64,000 nt of DNA from Coccinella septempunctata (GCF_907165205.1 NC_058190.1:4658001-4722000), one strand, 5' to 3'. Positions 1-15,000 are shown, counted from the first letter of the stretch. Translations and numbers: made by a program. The notes: a model not told the origin generated them from the letters alone.

Positions 1-79
1 AGAATTTATTATAGCGCAAGGGTCCAGCAGATCAGTCGTTTTTATGGAATGGGACAAAATTTGGGCGTTCAATAAAAAG
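1..79 (+). CDS. EPRS1: EPRS exon: end of GluRS catalytic domain (partial at window edge)
   Basis: After one leading base, 26 codons read through IIAQGSSRSVVFMEWDKIW and end AFNKK, directly before a GTAAGA donor at 80. This is the conserved segment just after the KMSKS region of eukaryotic GluRS. It joins in phase 0 to the exon at 3333, which starts VIDPIAPRY. The 5' end of the exon is outside the window. Confidence 0.93.
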
Positions 80-3000
80 GTAAGAAAAAAAACATCGACA
101 GAATTGAATTTAGATCTATCTGCGGAACGGATCAAAAGTTCGGTAGATTTAATACACATTCAGGAGTATTTCTACCTCACAAGCCATGTTTTCGTAATCT
201 GATACAGTTTGAAAAATACAAAATACAACAATAACTTATACTGGGTGATTCATAACTATTGGGACATAGGTTGAGGGCAGATTGTTTGGACAAAAATATG
301 GCGATAGGACCAAATATCCTTCAATAAAATATTGCTGTGGAAAAAGATAGAGGGCGTTAAAGTTGGATTTTTTATAAGGGGACAGAATAGTATTTTCTTC
401 GAAGTTCTTTATTAAAAGAATTAGAAAGGGCATAGAAATCGGAGGAGGCCACGTAGAACATTTAATTTAAGTTTATTCTTTTTATGTTACATTATTTTTA
501 ATTAGGCTTTGTCGTCGAAATAAATAAATCAAATTAATAAATCGTTACTTCAAATCCCCGATGTTCTGAACTGTTTAATTGTGTTTTTCTTAAAAACGGA
601 TGAAAAATATAGAGTGAAATTATTAGCAAAAAACTAAAAAAAAATTCGACTTTAACGCCCTCTATCTTTTTCCACGGCAATATTTTATTGAGGTATATTT
701 GGTCCTATTGCCATATTTTGGTCCAAACAATCTGCCCTCAGCCTATGTCCCAATAGTTATGAATCACCCTGTATATCAGGGAGAAATAAAAACTTCTCTC
801 ATTCATAATATATTTTTCAATTGATATATTACCAGAAAAAACAAATGAAAAATACAATAAGAAACACAAATATTTTAAGATATGTGCAGGTTATCCCAAA
901 TTGCTCGATTTTGGCTGTGTCTGGTATTTCTAGACTAGATTGGTAAAAAAAACTTTGATAAGAGTCCTGGTCTCGATTTTCGTAAAAAGTCTACAACTGA
1001 AAAACGTTTCACGATACATGTCTTCATTTGTCTTGAAGATTTGACAAAATTTTGATATTTTGTCAATTTCGAAAACGTACCACATAACTTTTTTACGTTC
1101 GAAAATATCTGAAAACAGTAAAAACTTTCTACAGGCACTTTTTTATTGGAAATACGGTACCATATTCAACTTTTTTTCATCTATTGTACTGAGGGTGGAA
1201 AAAAACAACATTATTTAAAACACGAATGCATTCTTTTTTTGGCCTCATATTATCCAAAAAAAATTAGCCTTTCGAAAATATATACGAGGATGTTATCTAG
1301 TTAGCGTAGACCAGTTCCATGCATAGAAAAAATTTTGCGTTACCATAGCAACGAACAATAACTCATCAGAAGAGTCAGTGTGAAGTTTGAGGTCAAAAAA
1401 GTAAGCCAGAGTTACGCAATAAATTAAAAGAAAGAAGATGTCCACCGAAATTGTGGAAATCGAAAAATTGGAGTATAGAGCCATCATCAAATACCTGTAT
1501 TTGCTTATACTGTCAAATTGTTGTCAAAGTTTTATGAAACCTGCTGTTAGTGTTTTGTTCATTCATTAATCAATTTGTATATTGTGTCACATATCATAAA
1601 GAAATCAAAAAGAAATCACCAAGACATAAAGGTCTTGCATATCTCTGTAAGGTTTTTTTTTAAGTGTGGTTCTGAAAATTCTATGAATAATGCCTACATA
1701 TGAGGGGTTCATAGCTGAAGTGAACCAAGTCCATGCAGTCTAGTTTTGAGATAAATAGCTTAGAAGTTGTTTATCACCAATTAATTCAAAAGTGACTTCT
1801 TTAGATTTTAAAAGACTAGAATTTAAGCATGTGCTTGCATTCATATTACACAAATCTAAAGAATTCACTTTTGAATTAATTGTTGATAAACAACTTCTAA
1901 GTCATTTACCTCAAAACTAGGCTGTATGGACTTGGTTCACTTCAGCTATGAACCCCTCATATGTAGGTATTATTTATTTTTAACTTTAATGGAATTATTT
2001 GGTATTATTTATAGAATTTTCAGAACCACACTTAAAAAAACCCTTACAGAGATATAATGCAAGACCTGTATGTCAGTATAGTTTCTTGGTGCTTTCTTTA
2101 TGATTTCTTTATGATATGTGACACAATATACAAATTGATTAATGAATGAACAAAATACTCATAGCAGGTTTCATAAAACTTTGACTTTCCAAACAACAAT
2201 TTGACAGTCACTCGGTTCCCAAATGGAAATCAATAAAACCTCTAAATTTCTGAATATATTGAAAGAGTAGCAACTGAAAATCATTGAATGGACCTATAAA
2301 GGTCATCATTTCCCCTTAATAGGCCGTTCATGCAAGGGATGCTTTCTGCATACAACAATTTACGTGGATGAACAGTTCTCAATTGTCCTGCAGTAAAATG
2401 TTCACTGCACGTAGTAGTCAGTAGTGTTTGCTAAAGTAATTGTCTTCAAGCCCTGAGAATTTTATCCACTTCGTAGCACTGAAAATTAGAATCACTGAAT
2501 GACTGATTCACATTCCACTTCCATTTTCCTTAGTTGAGTGAAAAACTCTCTAAAATCTCTAAAAATCCATTTTATCATTTGATCCACCGTTCTTCACCAT
2601 TCAATAATTTTCGAACAATAATTTGCTGTTTTCACCAAGAAATAATACAAAAAAATTCAATAATCAGCTACTAGAACGAGCCAGATAAACAAAAAGCGGT
2701 ACTAGAATCTAAACACTCAAAACCTCTTTGATCAAATCTTTCATCGTTTTAGTAAGAATATGGCGGATTTGGTCACGTGACATGACGTGAGCCAATCCGC
2801 ATTCAGAATTAGAGATCATAGCATTGAAATCTGTGCTTCTAAGCCGCCATATTCTTGCTAAATTTCCAATTGTCGCTACTGTGTTTGATAGAGTCACTGT
2901 ATTTAGTCGCCCCTTTTCCCATCTTTATACTCTACTAGCTGACCCGGCAAACGTTGTTTTGCCATATAAATCATTTCCATATTGTATCATAAAAAAATAG

Positions 3001-6000
3001 AAATTAAAAATTTTGTCTAAAAAATAAAAAATAAAAATTTAGGTGTGGACTACCCCTAACATTTAGGGGGATGAAAAATAGATGTTGGCCGATTCTCATA
3101 GATACCGGATAAGCACAAAAAATTTCATCAAAATCGGTCAAGCCGTTTCGGAGGAGTATGGCAACGAAAACTGTGACACGAGAATTTTATACATTAGATA
3201 ATCTTTGTATGGCAGATTACAGAAATCTTTCAATGACATCCAATAATACCAGTACCACCCAGCGTCAAAACTAAAAACTTGTATTATTTCAGTATTCGAT
3301 ATTTTTAATTCCGAAACTTGATTACTTTTCAGGTTATTGATCCAATTGCTCCACGTTACACGGTTGTTGATTATGACACTCATGTCCCGGTATCGGTGAT
3401 AGGTGCTAAAGAAGAATGTTTGTCCGTTCCTAAACATCCTAAGAATCCAGACATGGGACAAAAATCAGTTTGGGTAGGTCCCAAGTTGTTGATCGATAGG
3501 GCAGATGCTGAGTGTTTGAAAGAAGGGGAAAACGCCACTTTCATACATTGGGGAAATTTAATGATAAAAAAAATTAACAAGTGAGTTCCTTACTCGATGA
3601 ATTAATCCGACTTTATATCCATATCTCCCTATTATATTCTAGGAAAGATGGAAAAGTTTCGTCGGTAGAAGCTGAGCCTAATCTGGATAACAAGGATTAT
3701 AAAAAAACTATGAAAGTCACTTTCTTATGCGACACACCGAAAGCGAAGTTTACGCATACATTTTGCGTATATTTCGATCATATAATCAGTAAACCTCTTC
3801 TCGGCAAGGACGAAGATTTCAAACAGTTCATCGGTCACGAGACGAGGGTAAGTGAGAACTTTATATTCGTCCATTATTTCTTATAATTTTCCATTTCCAG
3901 AGGGACGTACGGGTTCTTGGTGACCCAGAGTTGAAAAATTTGAAAGAAGGAGACATAATTCAAATTCAGAGAAGGGGTTTCTTCAGGGTAGATGTACCTT
4001 TTGGAGAAAGGAGCCCCTTCACTTGTAAAGAACAACCGGTTATTTTGTTCTACATTCCCGATGGTTCGGCCAAAGACAATTCTGCCTCCAGTGTGGCTGC
4101 TAAGCAGAATAAACCCGTTAAGAAGGTAATTTTTTTTAACTCGAATAGGAATTTTACAGAGGATCAGCCTCAGTACAGGGTGGGCAAAATTCGTTGTCTA
4201 CTGAAAGGATCTCAAGAACTATAACAGCTAGAAGAAAACGGACAAAATTAAAATTTCAACTTTGGTCATTATCTCCGTTTCTGTTTGTGCTAGAATGTTG
4301 AAATGAAAACATTATAGAGACACTTTTTTGATAAAGACCCAGTGGCGTACTATGTTTTTTCCAACATTGATGGGGTATAACACAAAGATGTGTTTTTATA
4401 AAAACAGTAATTTAAAATGACTTAGAAAGACTGAGGGGTATGTCTGATACATTTCTGAAACGGGGAAAAAGTGGCATTTTAAACTGCTGTTTTCATACGA
4501 AAAAAAAGGTAGAAGAAAACTGATAACACATTCTCGAGCTCTTTTTTCTTGACTAATCCAAAACTGTAAACAAATCCAGCCTAACGGTCATAGATTTTGA
4601 GTTATGAACGAAAATTGAGACTCGTATTCGAAATCCGTTGGTATATTCTACAGGCACTTTTTTATGAGGAATTCGAATATGATATTATTAAATTTTTTGA
4701 TCCAGTCATTTACGAGATACGACAGGGTTTTCTGATTTTTCAAATGTAAGCTATAGTGGAAAGTTCTTTCATCTTGCAGGAATTTTTTTGCTGATTTGAA
4801 AAATGTATAATATGTTGCTATTAACATGAATGTTACACGACCAAAAAAATTCGATACTTTTTCCTGCTTTTCGATTCTCTGTTCAAATATAAGTAGGCTT
4901 GCTTACCATAGCAACCGTTGAATATGCATTATATTTTGTTAACCTGAGCCTCTATGATTGGAATCACGGATTGCTGAGTAAATATTTCGATGATTAATTG
5001 GTCGTCGTTTGTTCTCGCGATATTTGGCATGCTTATCTTACGATGGTTCACAATTCGAACACTAACAACCGCTAGTGCGCTTTTATTTTAGCACTCGGTT
5101 GGCCATGGAAATTTGACACATTTCACTCTGTATATAGGAAACTCTAACGATTTGTCAAAATCAGCTAAGCGTTCGCTGCCGTGGGGCACACAAGCTTTTC
5201 CCTCCATTGATTCGTGTGCTGTTTTGGTCGAGTATTGTGTTTTGTGCATGTTTTTGGAAAAAATGTTCTTCCCGACGTTAGATTAGAGTGATTAGACTAT
5301 AACTTTCTAAGAAATGCCTCTTTACACTGATAATATAAACCTTTGTGTGCCCCACGGTAATGAACGGTCAGCTGATTTTGACAAATCGTTAGAGTACTCT
5401 ATTACGAAAATGTGGGGTTATGAAGCTTGTCAAAATATTTTTGGGTTTTAAATCAACGCTATTTTGCTCGTTCTACTGAAAGGTTTCTGTTATTACGTAT
5501 TTTATCACAATGTCGAATCTCTTCGGAAAATATGTGACGAACATTATTGAAGTTTATACAAACTGATTGAAGGCATACCAAATCCAGTTATTTGCATGGA
5601 AAATACAAGAGATCAGTATAATATCATAATATGCACTAGATTGAGGGGAGTTGATGTTCGTTATCTTCTTTGGCTAAAGTTTGAATACGTTATATCAGTT
5701 GTAGATTTCAAAAATATTAACCTGAAGATGAAATGCATATGATGCAGTGGTTGGGAATGATGAAGAAATTAACAGATAATTACAAGAATGTTGAATTCTT
5801 CAACAGAAATCATCTCGCATCAATGTAAGTAAAAGGAATCAAAGGAAGTTTCAAGTAAAGATGAACTTCACCTTCGAACAAAAATTTCACACGAATAAAC
5901 AATCAACAGGACAACTGTCGCGTATTTGTGGCTGTTCATCTTCATCTTAATACATTGATATAATAATAATAATTAGGCATTTATTGGTACCTTAGAACAT

Positions 6001-9000
6001 TTACAATGTATAGGACAAGTCAAACGAAAAAGAAAAAAATCAATTTTCGGGAACTTATTCTACGATGACATTCATCGAAAATCCCGTAGTAAACTTTTCG
6101 CATGAATTCACTCAAACATAAAATTCTCAAATGCCACTACTGTTTTGGGTCTCACAATAGAAGGAAATTCTTTATCATCTTCTATATTCACGATATTTCT
6201 GATTATGGAAATATTCAGCTAAAATATAAGTCGTTTAGATATAATATGTTCGCTATCGTCTTACGTATTGAGGATTCTAGAATATCAGGGTATAACTATT
6301 TGAATGAGCGGACCTGAATTCTAAATAGCACTTCCTGAAACCCAGTCTTTTCTTTTTTTTTTCAATCACTTTCGGCATTTTTGTAATATTGATTGATATT
6401 AGTTGTGGCAACGGCGTTATGATATTAACGACATTTCATGAGTGCCAACCTTACTCCGTGCTAGTTACAAAAACTTTAGGAAATTATTTCATGGCCAACC
6501 GACTGCTAAAATAAATGTGAATGGAGTATACCTATTTTTCATCATCTTAATTTTGTAAAAATTATAATTATAGGTAACTATCGTATTTTATTTATATTAC
6601 TGACTCTAAGTTTCTTTCATAATTAGAAAAACGATTATAATAATCAGATGAAAGTCTTTTACTCTCATTTAAAGGATATCGATATATAATAGTTATTTAA
6701 TCAATTAGGATATTAATGAAAGCAATTAATGATTGGGATATTTTAACGTGCAAGCGAAGCGAGCACGTTAATGTTCGAGATCATTAATCGCTCAATTAAT
6801 AAACCACTTGATTACAAGATTTTTTCCGCCGACCACATTTTGAATTGAATGTAAATTCTTGATTGCAAAAATGTTCTATCGATACCTAGTCAAACTTGAC
6901 ACCTTATAAATTTTCTTTATTCATATCGGAATGTTGATATTTAAACAGCCGATCGAACAATTCCGTAGAGGGCATATTCGAGTTGTGACATTTTGAGTAA
7001 ATCACATTGATATCATTCCCTATAATATCTGTTAAGGAATGTGTAGAGCTGGTGGAAGCTGGAGTTGTAGTACATAGATATATTGATTACTCTCTAACCA
7101 TCATAATTTTTTTGCAACCTCCATAATTCATCTCTTCTCAATTCACCCGCTAGGTATTACGAAAATCAATGCGACATACAAATAAAATAATTATTTGGGA
7201 AGCTGCTGAAAACTTCTATGTTCGATTACCCATGACAATAATGCATTAATAGGAATTTAACCAATAAAAGGGTTCATCAGCAACTAACTTCGTGTACGTT
7301 AAACAGTGCTATATTGAGAGGTCGGCGGAAAAGAAATAAATATTCGACAGTCGGTGATTCCTATCACAAGGTTGAGATCACATAGAATAGGGTATTTTCC
7401 TAAATCTATGTTATAGGGAACTCTAACGATTTGTCAAAATCAGTTGAGCATTCGCTGTCGTGGGGCACACAAGCTTTTCCCTCCATTGATTCGCATGCTG
7501 TTTTGGTCGTGTATTGTGTTTTGTACATGTTTTTGGAACAAATGTTCTTCCCTACGTTAAATTAGAGTGATTAGACTATAACTTTCTAAAAAATGCCTCT
7601 TTACACTGATAATAAAAAGCTTTGTGTGCCCCACGGCAATGAAGGGCCAGCTGATTTTGACAAATCGTTAGTTAGAGTACCCTATATTAATAAAAGAGGA
7701 TCTATGGTTTACTTCAAAACGCTTTATTGTTCAAACGATCGCACCAAATTGGAAAATTCTTTTTTTGTTGTGTTTATTATTGTTAGGGCAAGGTTTATAT
7801 AAAAAAATATTCCCAAAAAAAATTGAACAGAACAGAAAAAAAGGCATTCCTTTTTCTTACGACCAATCGAGCAATCACGATGAGTTAGTTATTATTATCT
7901 ACCCTAGAAATAATTTAAATGGCAAAACTAGGTTTGCCGGGTCAGCTAGTTTCAAAAAATATGTTATTAAAATCCTCATAACTCGAATATATCGAAATAT
8001 ATTTTTTTCGAACTTTAACATATTGCATTTTGTCTGTATTCACTCACGTAAATTCTTATTTAAGAAGTGCACTCTTATGAACATTTTCCGTCATTTTCAC
8101 AATCCGGTAACGCCCATCGTGTCAATAATGGTCATGAAAGTTATCTGATCAACATAGACTAAATAAATAGCAAGTTTTGTGACAATTGACAAGAAAAACA
8201 AACAATGACACAAAATGTCATCGGTTTTGGGAAGGTGTAGACACAGATTACAGAAACAATTTTTTGTAATCTGTGGATATAGAATTCTATATATTCTTGA
8301 TCGGTTCCAGTGTTGTCGAATCGATAAAAATTACAAGACTTCAGTAAAGGCATTCTACGTCACGAGATTTTACATATTCGAATGTTTACTAAGTTTCCAA
8401 AGGTGTATTTCTGAATTTTGAATTGACTCTTTTACGTGTTGGATGACTCATGGAAAGGGGTTTCCAAAAATAATCTTAAATTCGATTTTGGAGTTTAAGG
8501 AAACTTGCCCATTATGTGGAGTTCACGAACCATAATGAATTTTCAACGGTCGCTATGGTTACGCCAGCCTACTGAATTACAGTGAATCGAAAAGCAGGAA
8601 AAAGCATTTTTTTTTTCTTATGTTACATTCATATGAATAGCGACATACAGGGTGTTTCATCATAAACTGGACAAACTCATATGACGTGTAGAGAACATCG
8701 GGAGAATCATTTTTTCTTATGAAATATTTCCCGTTTTCGAAGCATAAGGGAGATACACGGTGTTTAATGTCATTTTCGAGCGTTATTATATTGAGTGTGG
8801 TCGGTTATGTATAAGACTGGAAGTAATGGTTTCTTGTCATATCGTAGTATTTTTGGATGCTTCATTCAGAAATGGTGTAGAGCACCGAAAAAAAAATTAC
8901 AAAATGGCGGAAAACCTGCAATGTTCGTGATTTTTTTTTTCGGTTGCCAAATTGATTTTCATTTCCTAAATTAACACAATTTTTAAAGGATATCTGTGAA

Positions 9001-12000
9001 AAATTTTTTTCAGAAATCGAACACAACTTTTTTTTTACATGTCTACAGCGAAAAAAAAATTTCACTCGAAATTGATGAAATTTTTCACGATTGTACTTAC
9101 TTTCATACCTAACACGAATATCAAAACAGAATCGAAAAATATCAAACGGTTTCGTTTTTACAGCCATTCAAATGTCCCGTTCGAATATCTGAAATAATAA
9201 AAAAACATGACACAGCTTGTGTTCTTAGGCCCATAATTTTTGAATTTGTATGTCGAAACATTCCAGATTGCAAAATGAATTTAAAATATCAGTGAAACTT
9301 CATTGACGGTCGAACTCCCTACTCTGAGTTAAGTATTAATGTGAAATATGAGTCTGTTCTAAGGTTCTGAGTATACATATTAATTTTCGTTGCCGAGCAA
9401 CAGTAGCTGATAGAATTTGACAGGGTATTTGAATTTTACTGAATAATTCGAGTATATTGAAACGATTTGTATGCAAACGAAATTGAAATATTCACTTTTA
9501 GAAAAAAATTATATGGTTCAGGCTTATTATGAAGCGAATTCCTCAGGGAGAAAAGCAAGGGAAATTTACGCTCGCAGATTTCCAAGCCGAAACGTTCCTA
9601 ATTTTAAAACTTTCATAGAAACAGTGCGTAAATTACGTGAAGAAGGTATTCTTCACCGCAAGAAGAAGGAAACAATCCGAAATAACGAAGAACGTATCCT
9701 GGATTTAGTGAGTGAAAATCCGATGGTATCAACGAGAACTCTAACAAATCATCCAAGTGTGAATAAGAGTAAATCCACTGTATGGAGAGTTTTGAAAAGA
9801 AATCGCTACCATCCGTACCATTTCCATTCATGTCAAACCTTAGAAGAAGGTGATTTTGAGAAGAGGAAAGAATTCTGTGAATTTATTTTAAGAAGGAGAA
9901 GGACACGTGAGAATAGGAATTTCCTATGTCTCATACTGTTAACGGATGAAGCAACATTCCACAGAGATGGTTTCTTCAACAAAAAAAATAATATAATATG
10001 GCAAAGGGAAAATCCACATGCAACAGTAGCAAAAAATAGCCAGAAGAGATTTTCTGTCAATGTTTGGGCGGGAATGAAGGATGGATTCATTATAGGACCG
10101 TACATTCTTCCTGAAACATTGACTGGAAATGGCTATAATCAATTTTTGAGGGAAACTCTGCCCGATCTATTGGAAGATATTCCCTTGAGTCACTTTCAAG
10201 GAATATGGTACCAGCATGATGGTTGCCCTGCTCACACAGTGAGGAGTGTACGAGAATTTTTAGACTCTCAATACCCTCGCCGATGGATCGGCCGATTGGG
10301 ACCTGTCGCATGGCCTCCTTGTTCTCCAGATCTTACACCTATGGATTTTTATTTCTGGGGTCATATGAAGAGTCTTGTTTATGATAAGCGAGCTCCAGTG
10401 ACTTCGAGAGGAGAACTGATTCAAAGAATCGAATCAGCCGCCGAAAAGATTCGCCGAAACCCGGAAATGGTTCGTTCGGCGGTGGATAGTGTGGCGAAAA
10501 GGGCGAGAAAGTGTATCCTGAAAAATGGCAATATTTTTGAGAACGAATTATGAATAAATTTTATACTAATAGGTTTTTTTTTGTTGCGTTTGTGAAATTG
10601 TGGAATTATTCGTAGAAATTTCCGCAATAATGCCATGCCATTAATATCTGAGAAGTATTAACGGCCAATTTCTACTCAAACTGCATAAATTGGTTTCAAG
10701 ATAGTTGCAATATTATATTCAGTTAAATTCAAATACTCTGTCAAATTCTATGAGCTGCCATTGCTTGGCAACGAAAATTAAAAACCTTTGAACAGTCTCA
10801 ATTAAGATTCCACATTTATTTTAATAGGTACTTAACTCAGAGCAGGGAGTTCGACTCTCAATGAAGTTTCACTGATTTTTTTTAAATTCATTTTGCAATC
10901 TGAAATGTTTCGACATACAAATTCAAAAATTATGGGCCTAAGAACACAAGCTGTGTCATGTTTTTTTATTATTTCAGATATTCGAACGGGACATTTGAAT
11001 GGCTGTAAAAACGAACCGTTTGATATTTTTCGATTCTGTTTTGATATTCGTGTTAGGTATGAAAGTAAGTACAATCGTGAAAAATTTCATCAATTTCGAG
11101 TGAAATTTTTTTTTCGCTGTAGACATGTAAAAAAAAAGTTGTGTTCGATTTCTGAAAAAAATTTTTCACAGATATCCTTTAAAAATTGTGTTAATTTAGG
11201 AAATGAAAATCAATTTGGCAACCGAAAAAAAAAATCACGAACATTGCAGGTTGTCCGCCATTTTGTAATTTTTTTTTCGGTGCTCTACACCATTTCTGAA
11301 TGAAGCATCCAAAAATACTACGATATGACAAGAAACCATTACTTCCAGTCTTATACATAACCGACCACACTCAATATAATAACGCTCGAAAATGACATTA
11401 AACACCGTGTATCTCCCTTATGCTTCGAAAACGGGAAATATTTCATAAGAAAAAAATGATTCTCCCGATGTTCTCTACACGTCATATGAGTTTGTCCAGT
11501 TTATGATGAAACACCCTGTATAATACACTTTTGAAATCAGCAAATAATTGCAGCAAGATGAAAGAACTTTCAACTATAGTTTACATTTGAAAAATCTCGT
11601 ATCTCGTGAATGACTGGATCAAAAAATTTAATAATATCATATTCGAATTCCTAATGAAAAAGTGCCTGTAGAATGTAACAACGGATTTCGAATACGAGTT
11701 CAAATAAGCGAGTTATTCAGCTTAATTGAAAATTGATTAATTAATTACAATTTCTCAATTTTCGTTCATAACTCAAAATCTATGGAAGTTAGACTGAATC
11801 TGTTTTCAATTTTGAATTAGTCAAGAAAAAAGAGCTAGAGAATGTGTTATCAGTTTTCTTTTAGCTTTTTTTTTCGTATGAAAACAGCAGAAATGTATCA
11901 TACATACCACATACCCCTCAGTCTTTCTGAGTCATTTTAAATTACTGTTTTCATAAGAAAAAATATATCTTTATGTTATAGCTCAGCAAATATAGCTGTT

Positions 12001-15000
12001 GGAAAAAAACATAGTACGCCACTGGATCTTTATCAAAAAAGTGTCTCTATAATGTTTTCATTTGAACGTAATATGTCATGCACTTTCCTCTATCTAGTTG
12101 GCTTGAAAAAGTTGTAGTTCAGGTATCACCAATTTTGCCCAAGTTGTCCCAAGCAAGATGTCCAGTGAGGGTATCTCGGAAACTAGAATAGCTAGAGCAA
12201 AACCCGATAACACTCACCAAGCTTTTTTTCAGAGAAACAAAGAATAATGAAAACCGTAACTTTCTACGGTTCTTCGTTATGGAGTTATTACCAAAAAATG
12301 AGATTTTGACGATTTCGAAAAGTTCTCAAAACTTTTTTGTCTTTGAAGTTGCAGATGTGAAACATGAACCATTTACAAGCACTTTTCTACGTAGAATTCA
12401 ATGACGAGCCAAAAAAAAATTTTCATTTCGAATCATCAGATTCTACGTATAAAAGTTGCGTTCAAAAAAACGAAAGTTCGATTCGAAATAAAGGAATATT
12501 TTTAGTTCGTCAGTGAATTCTACGTAGAAGGTTCTTGTTTCAGATCGGTAACTTCAAAGACAAACGAGTTGTGAGAACTTTATGAAATCGTCAAAATCTC
12601 AATTTTTTGCTAATGACTGAAAAACGAAGGATCGTAGGAGGCTACTTTTTTCACCATTCTTTGTTTCTCTGAAAAAAAGCTCAGAAACTTGTCTTCGGTT
12701 TTGCTCTAGCTCTTTTAGTTTCCGAGATTCCCTCACTGGACATGAAACATGTCCATAAATTTTAACAGAAGATTCTTGAGGTCGAAGGCAGCACATTTTC
12801 CTCTTTCCATTTTTTTCAATTATACTCTGTTGAAAAGAAGAAAAAAAAAACAATAAAAAAATTTAAATTTCGGTTATATCTGGCACGCATTTCATGTTGT
12901 AAAGTGTCACTTTCCCTAAAAGGCGAGAAAAACGCCTGCTATTTCTTTTCCGCAGTCAAATGTATGCGGAAAAAAGTATTTCTTTTGACCTCAAGAATCT
13001 ACCGTTAAATGTATATAAGTCAAAGACTCAGAGGTGAACCAGTCCAAAGTTCAAGGTGAACCAATCCTGGGTATTCTTTCATTTCACCCCATTTTCATAC
13101 TGAAACTGAATGTGATTTTTTTGAATCATAATTATCATTTTACTATTTTTGAAGACTTTGAATAGCCGAATTTTCAAACCAAAAATTTTGACTAGCAAAA
13201 TTTAGAATTTTAACTCTACCATGGCTCATTTTCTGTCTTGGAACGTCAATGCAACGACGAAATGAAAAATAAATTTTCCAATTGAAGAATTTTTGTTTGA
13301 AGCGGGAAAAAGCAAGTTATTAATATTTTCAAAGTGAATTTTCCGATTGATTCTATGTATATTCATTTCTTATCAATTATATTGGTTCTAATTGATGCAA
13401 AAGAGCGTATTCAATGTAAAAAAAAATCTACACACAATTACACTTGTACTATTTCGAGAATTCCTGGAAACCTTGTTTAAACAGTAACCGTACATTCAGG
13501 AAATGAGCGAAAATGAGTGAAAATTTTGGGAAAATCTCTCCACATTTCTAATAGAATTATTTTATTGAAATATGAATTACAATATATATTTTTAGATAGA
13601 TTGGTTGTAAACGAATAAGATTTGCGAGTTATTCGGATTGAATTTTTTTTTAAGGAAATTAATCAAAAACTAAATTTTGGAAGAATCAATTTGATTTCAT
13701 AGGGATTTACTAGTATACCACAACTTGGGTAAAAACTCAACGGATCATGAGTTTTGGGATTCTCATGAAAATAACAAGTTGAAAATGGGAAGTTACACCT
13801 CTTTCAATACTTTTGCTCAGGAAGGTTTTTTCGAATGTTGACGGTTCTATTTACGAAAGCTACCCATCAAAAATATTCCGAAAAGTGTCCCCTCCCGTTT
13901 TCTGAATTTTTTTCACAAGAATTCTAATAACTCATAAACTGTCGAGTTTTCACTCACAGCATGACATACTGTTGAAATTACCATCAAATCAGCTATCTAA
14001 CGGTGCCAAAATATACTGGGTGTGGGATTTGCAATAAGAAAGTAGTACGACCGGAAATTGTAGAGGCTGGAAAATATTTTGGGAAGAAAGTTCTTCATCG
14101 GAAACCGCAACGTGTAAATTTTCAGCCAAAAATTATGATGAGTTCTTCATAATCGTCTAATAGGCCATCGCGGTGACTCCCCCTCTATATAGGTAGAAAA
14201 AAAATGAAAACCGCGATATTTTTGCCACTATTTTGAGTAACTCCAAAACGAGGTTTTAGAGGAAAGCTCCAGAAACAAAACATGTAGAACATAAAATATA
14301 AATAAAGTGGCATAATTCCCTGAAACTCTTATATCTAGGGGTAACGGGTGTGGGAAAATACTATAGATATAAAATATGAAGTTAACCATTTTTTTACTGA
14401 GCAAAAAACATCCATACTGAAGTGGCGAAAGTTTCTCAACCATACTTGAACCTTGGCCAGCAGACCTTAAGTAGGATAGAAGGGGTCTTTTCATTGGAGA
14501 AGACCCTATAAACCCATTTCAGAGCCTCATGCTCTACAGACATCAGATTAGCTTATAGAATTTGTATTCTGATTGCTAATGAATAAATGAAATGAAAAAA
14601 AAAATACTTGAACCTGATGGTAGGTTCTTAATGAACGAAGACGAGCTGTGTCAGATTGGCTGAAGCCGTGATAGGTTGACTTTGCCAGAAGTCTCATATC
14701 TCAACAGGCAACAGGTCCATTGGCTTGTATGCAGATTTTGAGGAACGTCCTGAAAAAATGCTTGTCAACATATTCTCCTACTGCAGCAATGTCATCATGG
14801 CTGCTGCTGCGGCTTTACTGTTCAATATTTTCGCCATAGCTGTCTCGACAATTGCTGACATGAGTATGCCTGTAAGAGGTGTTGGAATAAGATTCAGATT
14901 TGATGGAGGCCTATTTAACCTGAAGCGCCTCATAGCAAAAACTCGTTCAAAGTTTATCCAATATGCAGACGACTACGCACTTATCGCTAGCAGCTCAGAG

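Larger units (their letters stand above)
80..3332. other. EPRS intron filled with repeats
   Basis: No coding exon is seen. It holds a MITE (241-771), a diverged repeat with a counterpart near 24.8 kb (779-1284), a mariner 5' fragment (1285-1502), a foldback (1509-2208) and a short interspersed repeat (2934-3199). The 2209-2933 stretch has no recognised element, except that TAGTAAGAATATGGCGG near 2750 and a complementary CCGCCATATTCTTGCTA near 2842 form a short inverted repeat. Confidence 0.7.

Noticed and set aside
2709..2897. Minus-strand frame around a GGCGG inverted pair and GTCACGTGAC site, considered as a promoter or first exon
   Set aside because: The inverted pair spans the frame, it lies inside an EPRS intron, and no downstream exon supports a gene.
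7593..8148. Frames starting MPLYTDN and MLCLLLLG
   Set aside because: The first runs from MITE interior into its inverted terminus and flank. The second crosses a dispersed repeat. Neither has a domain.
10893..11303. A 136-codon frame in the right inverted repeat of the DD41D element, mirrored at 8862-9167
   Set aside because: It lies wholly in terminal inverted repeat sequence, resembles no protein, and appears in both arms because they are copies.
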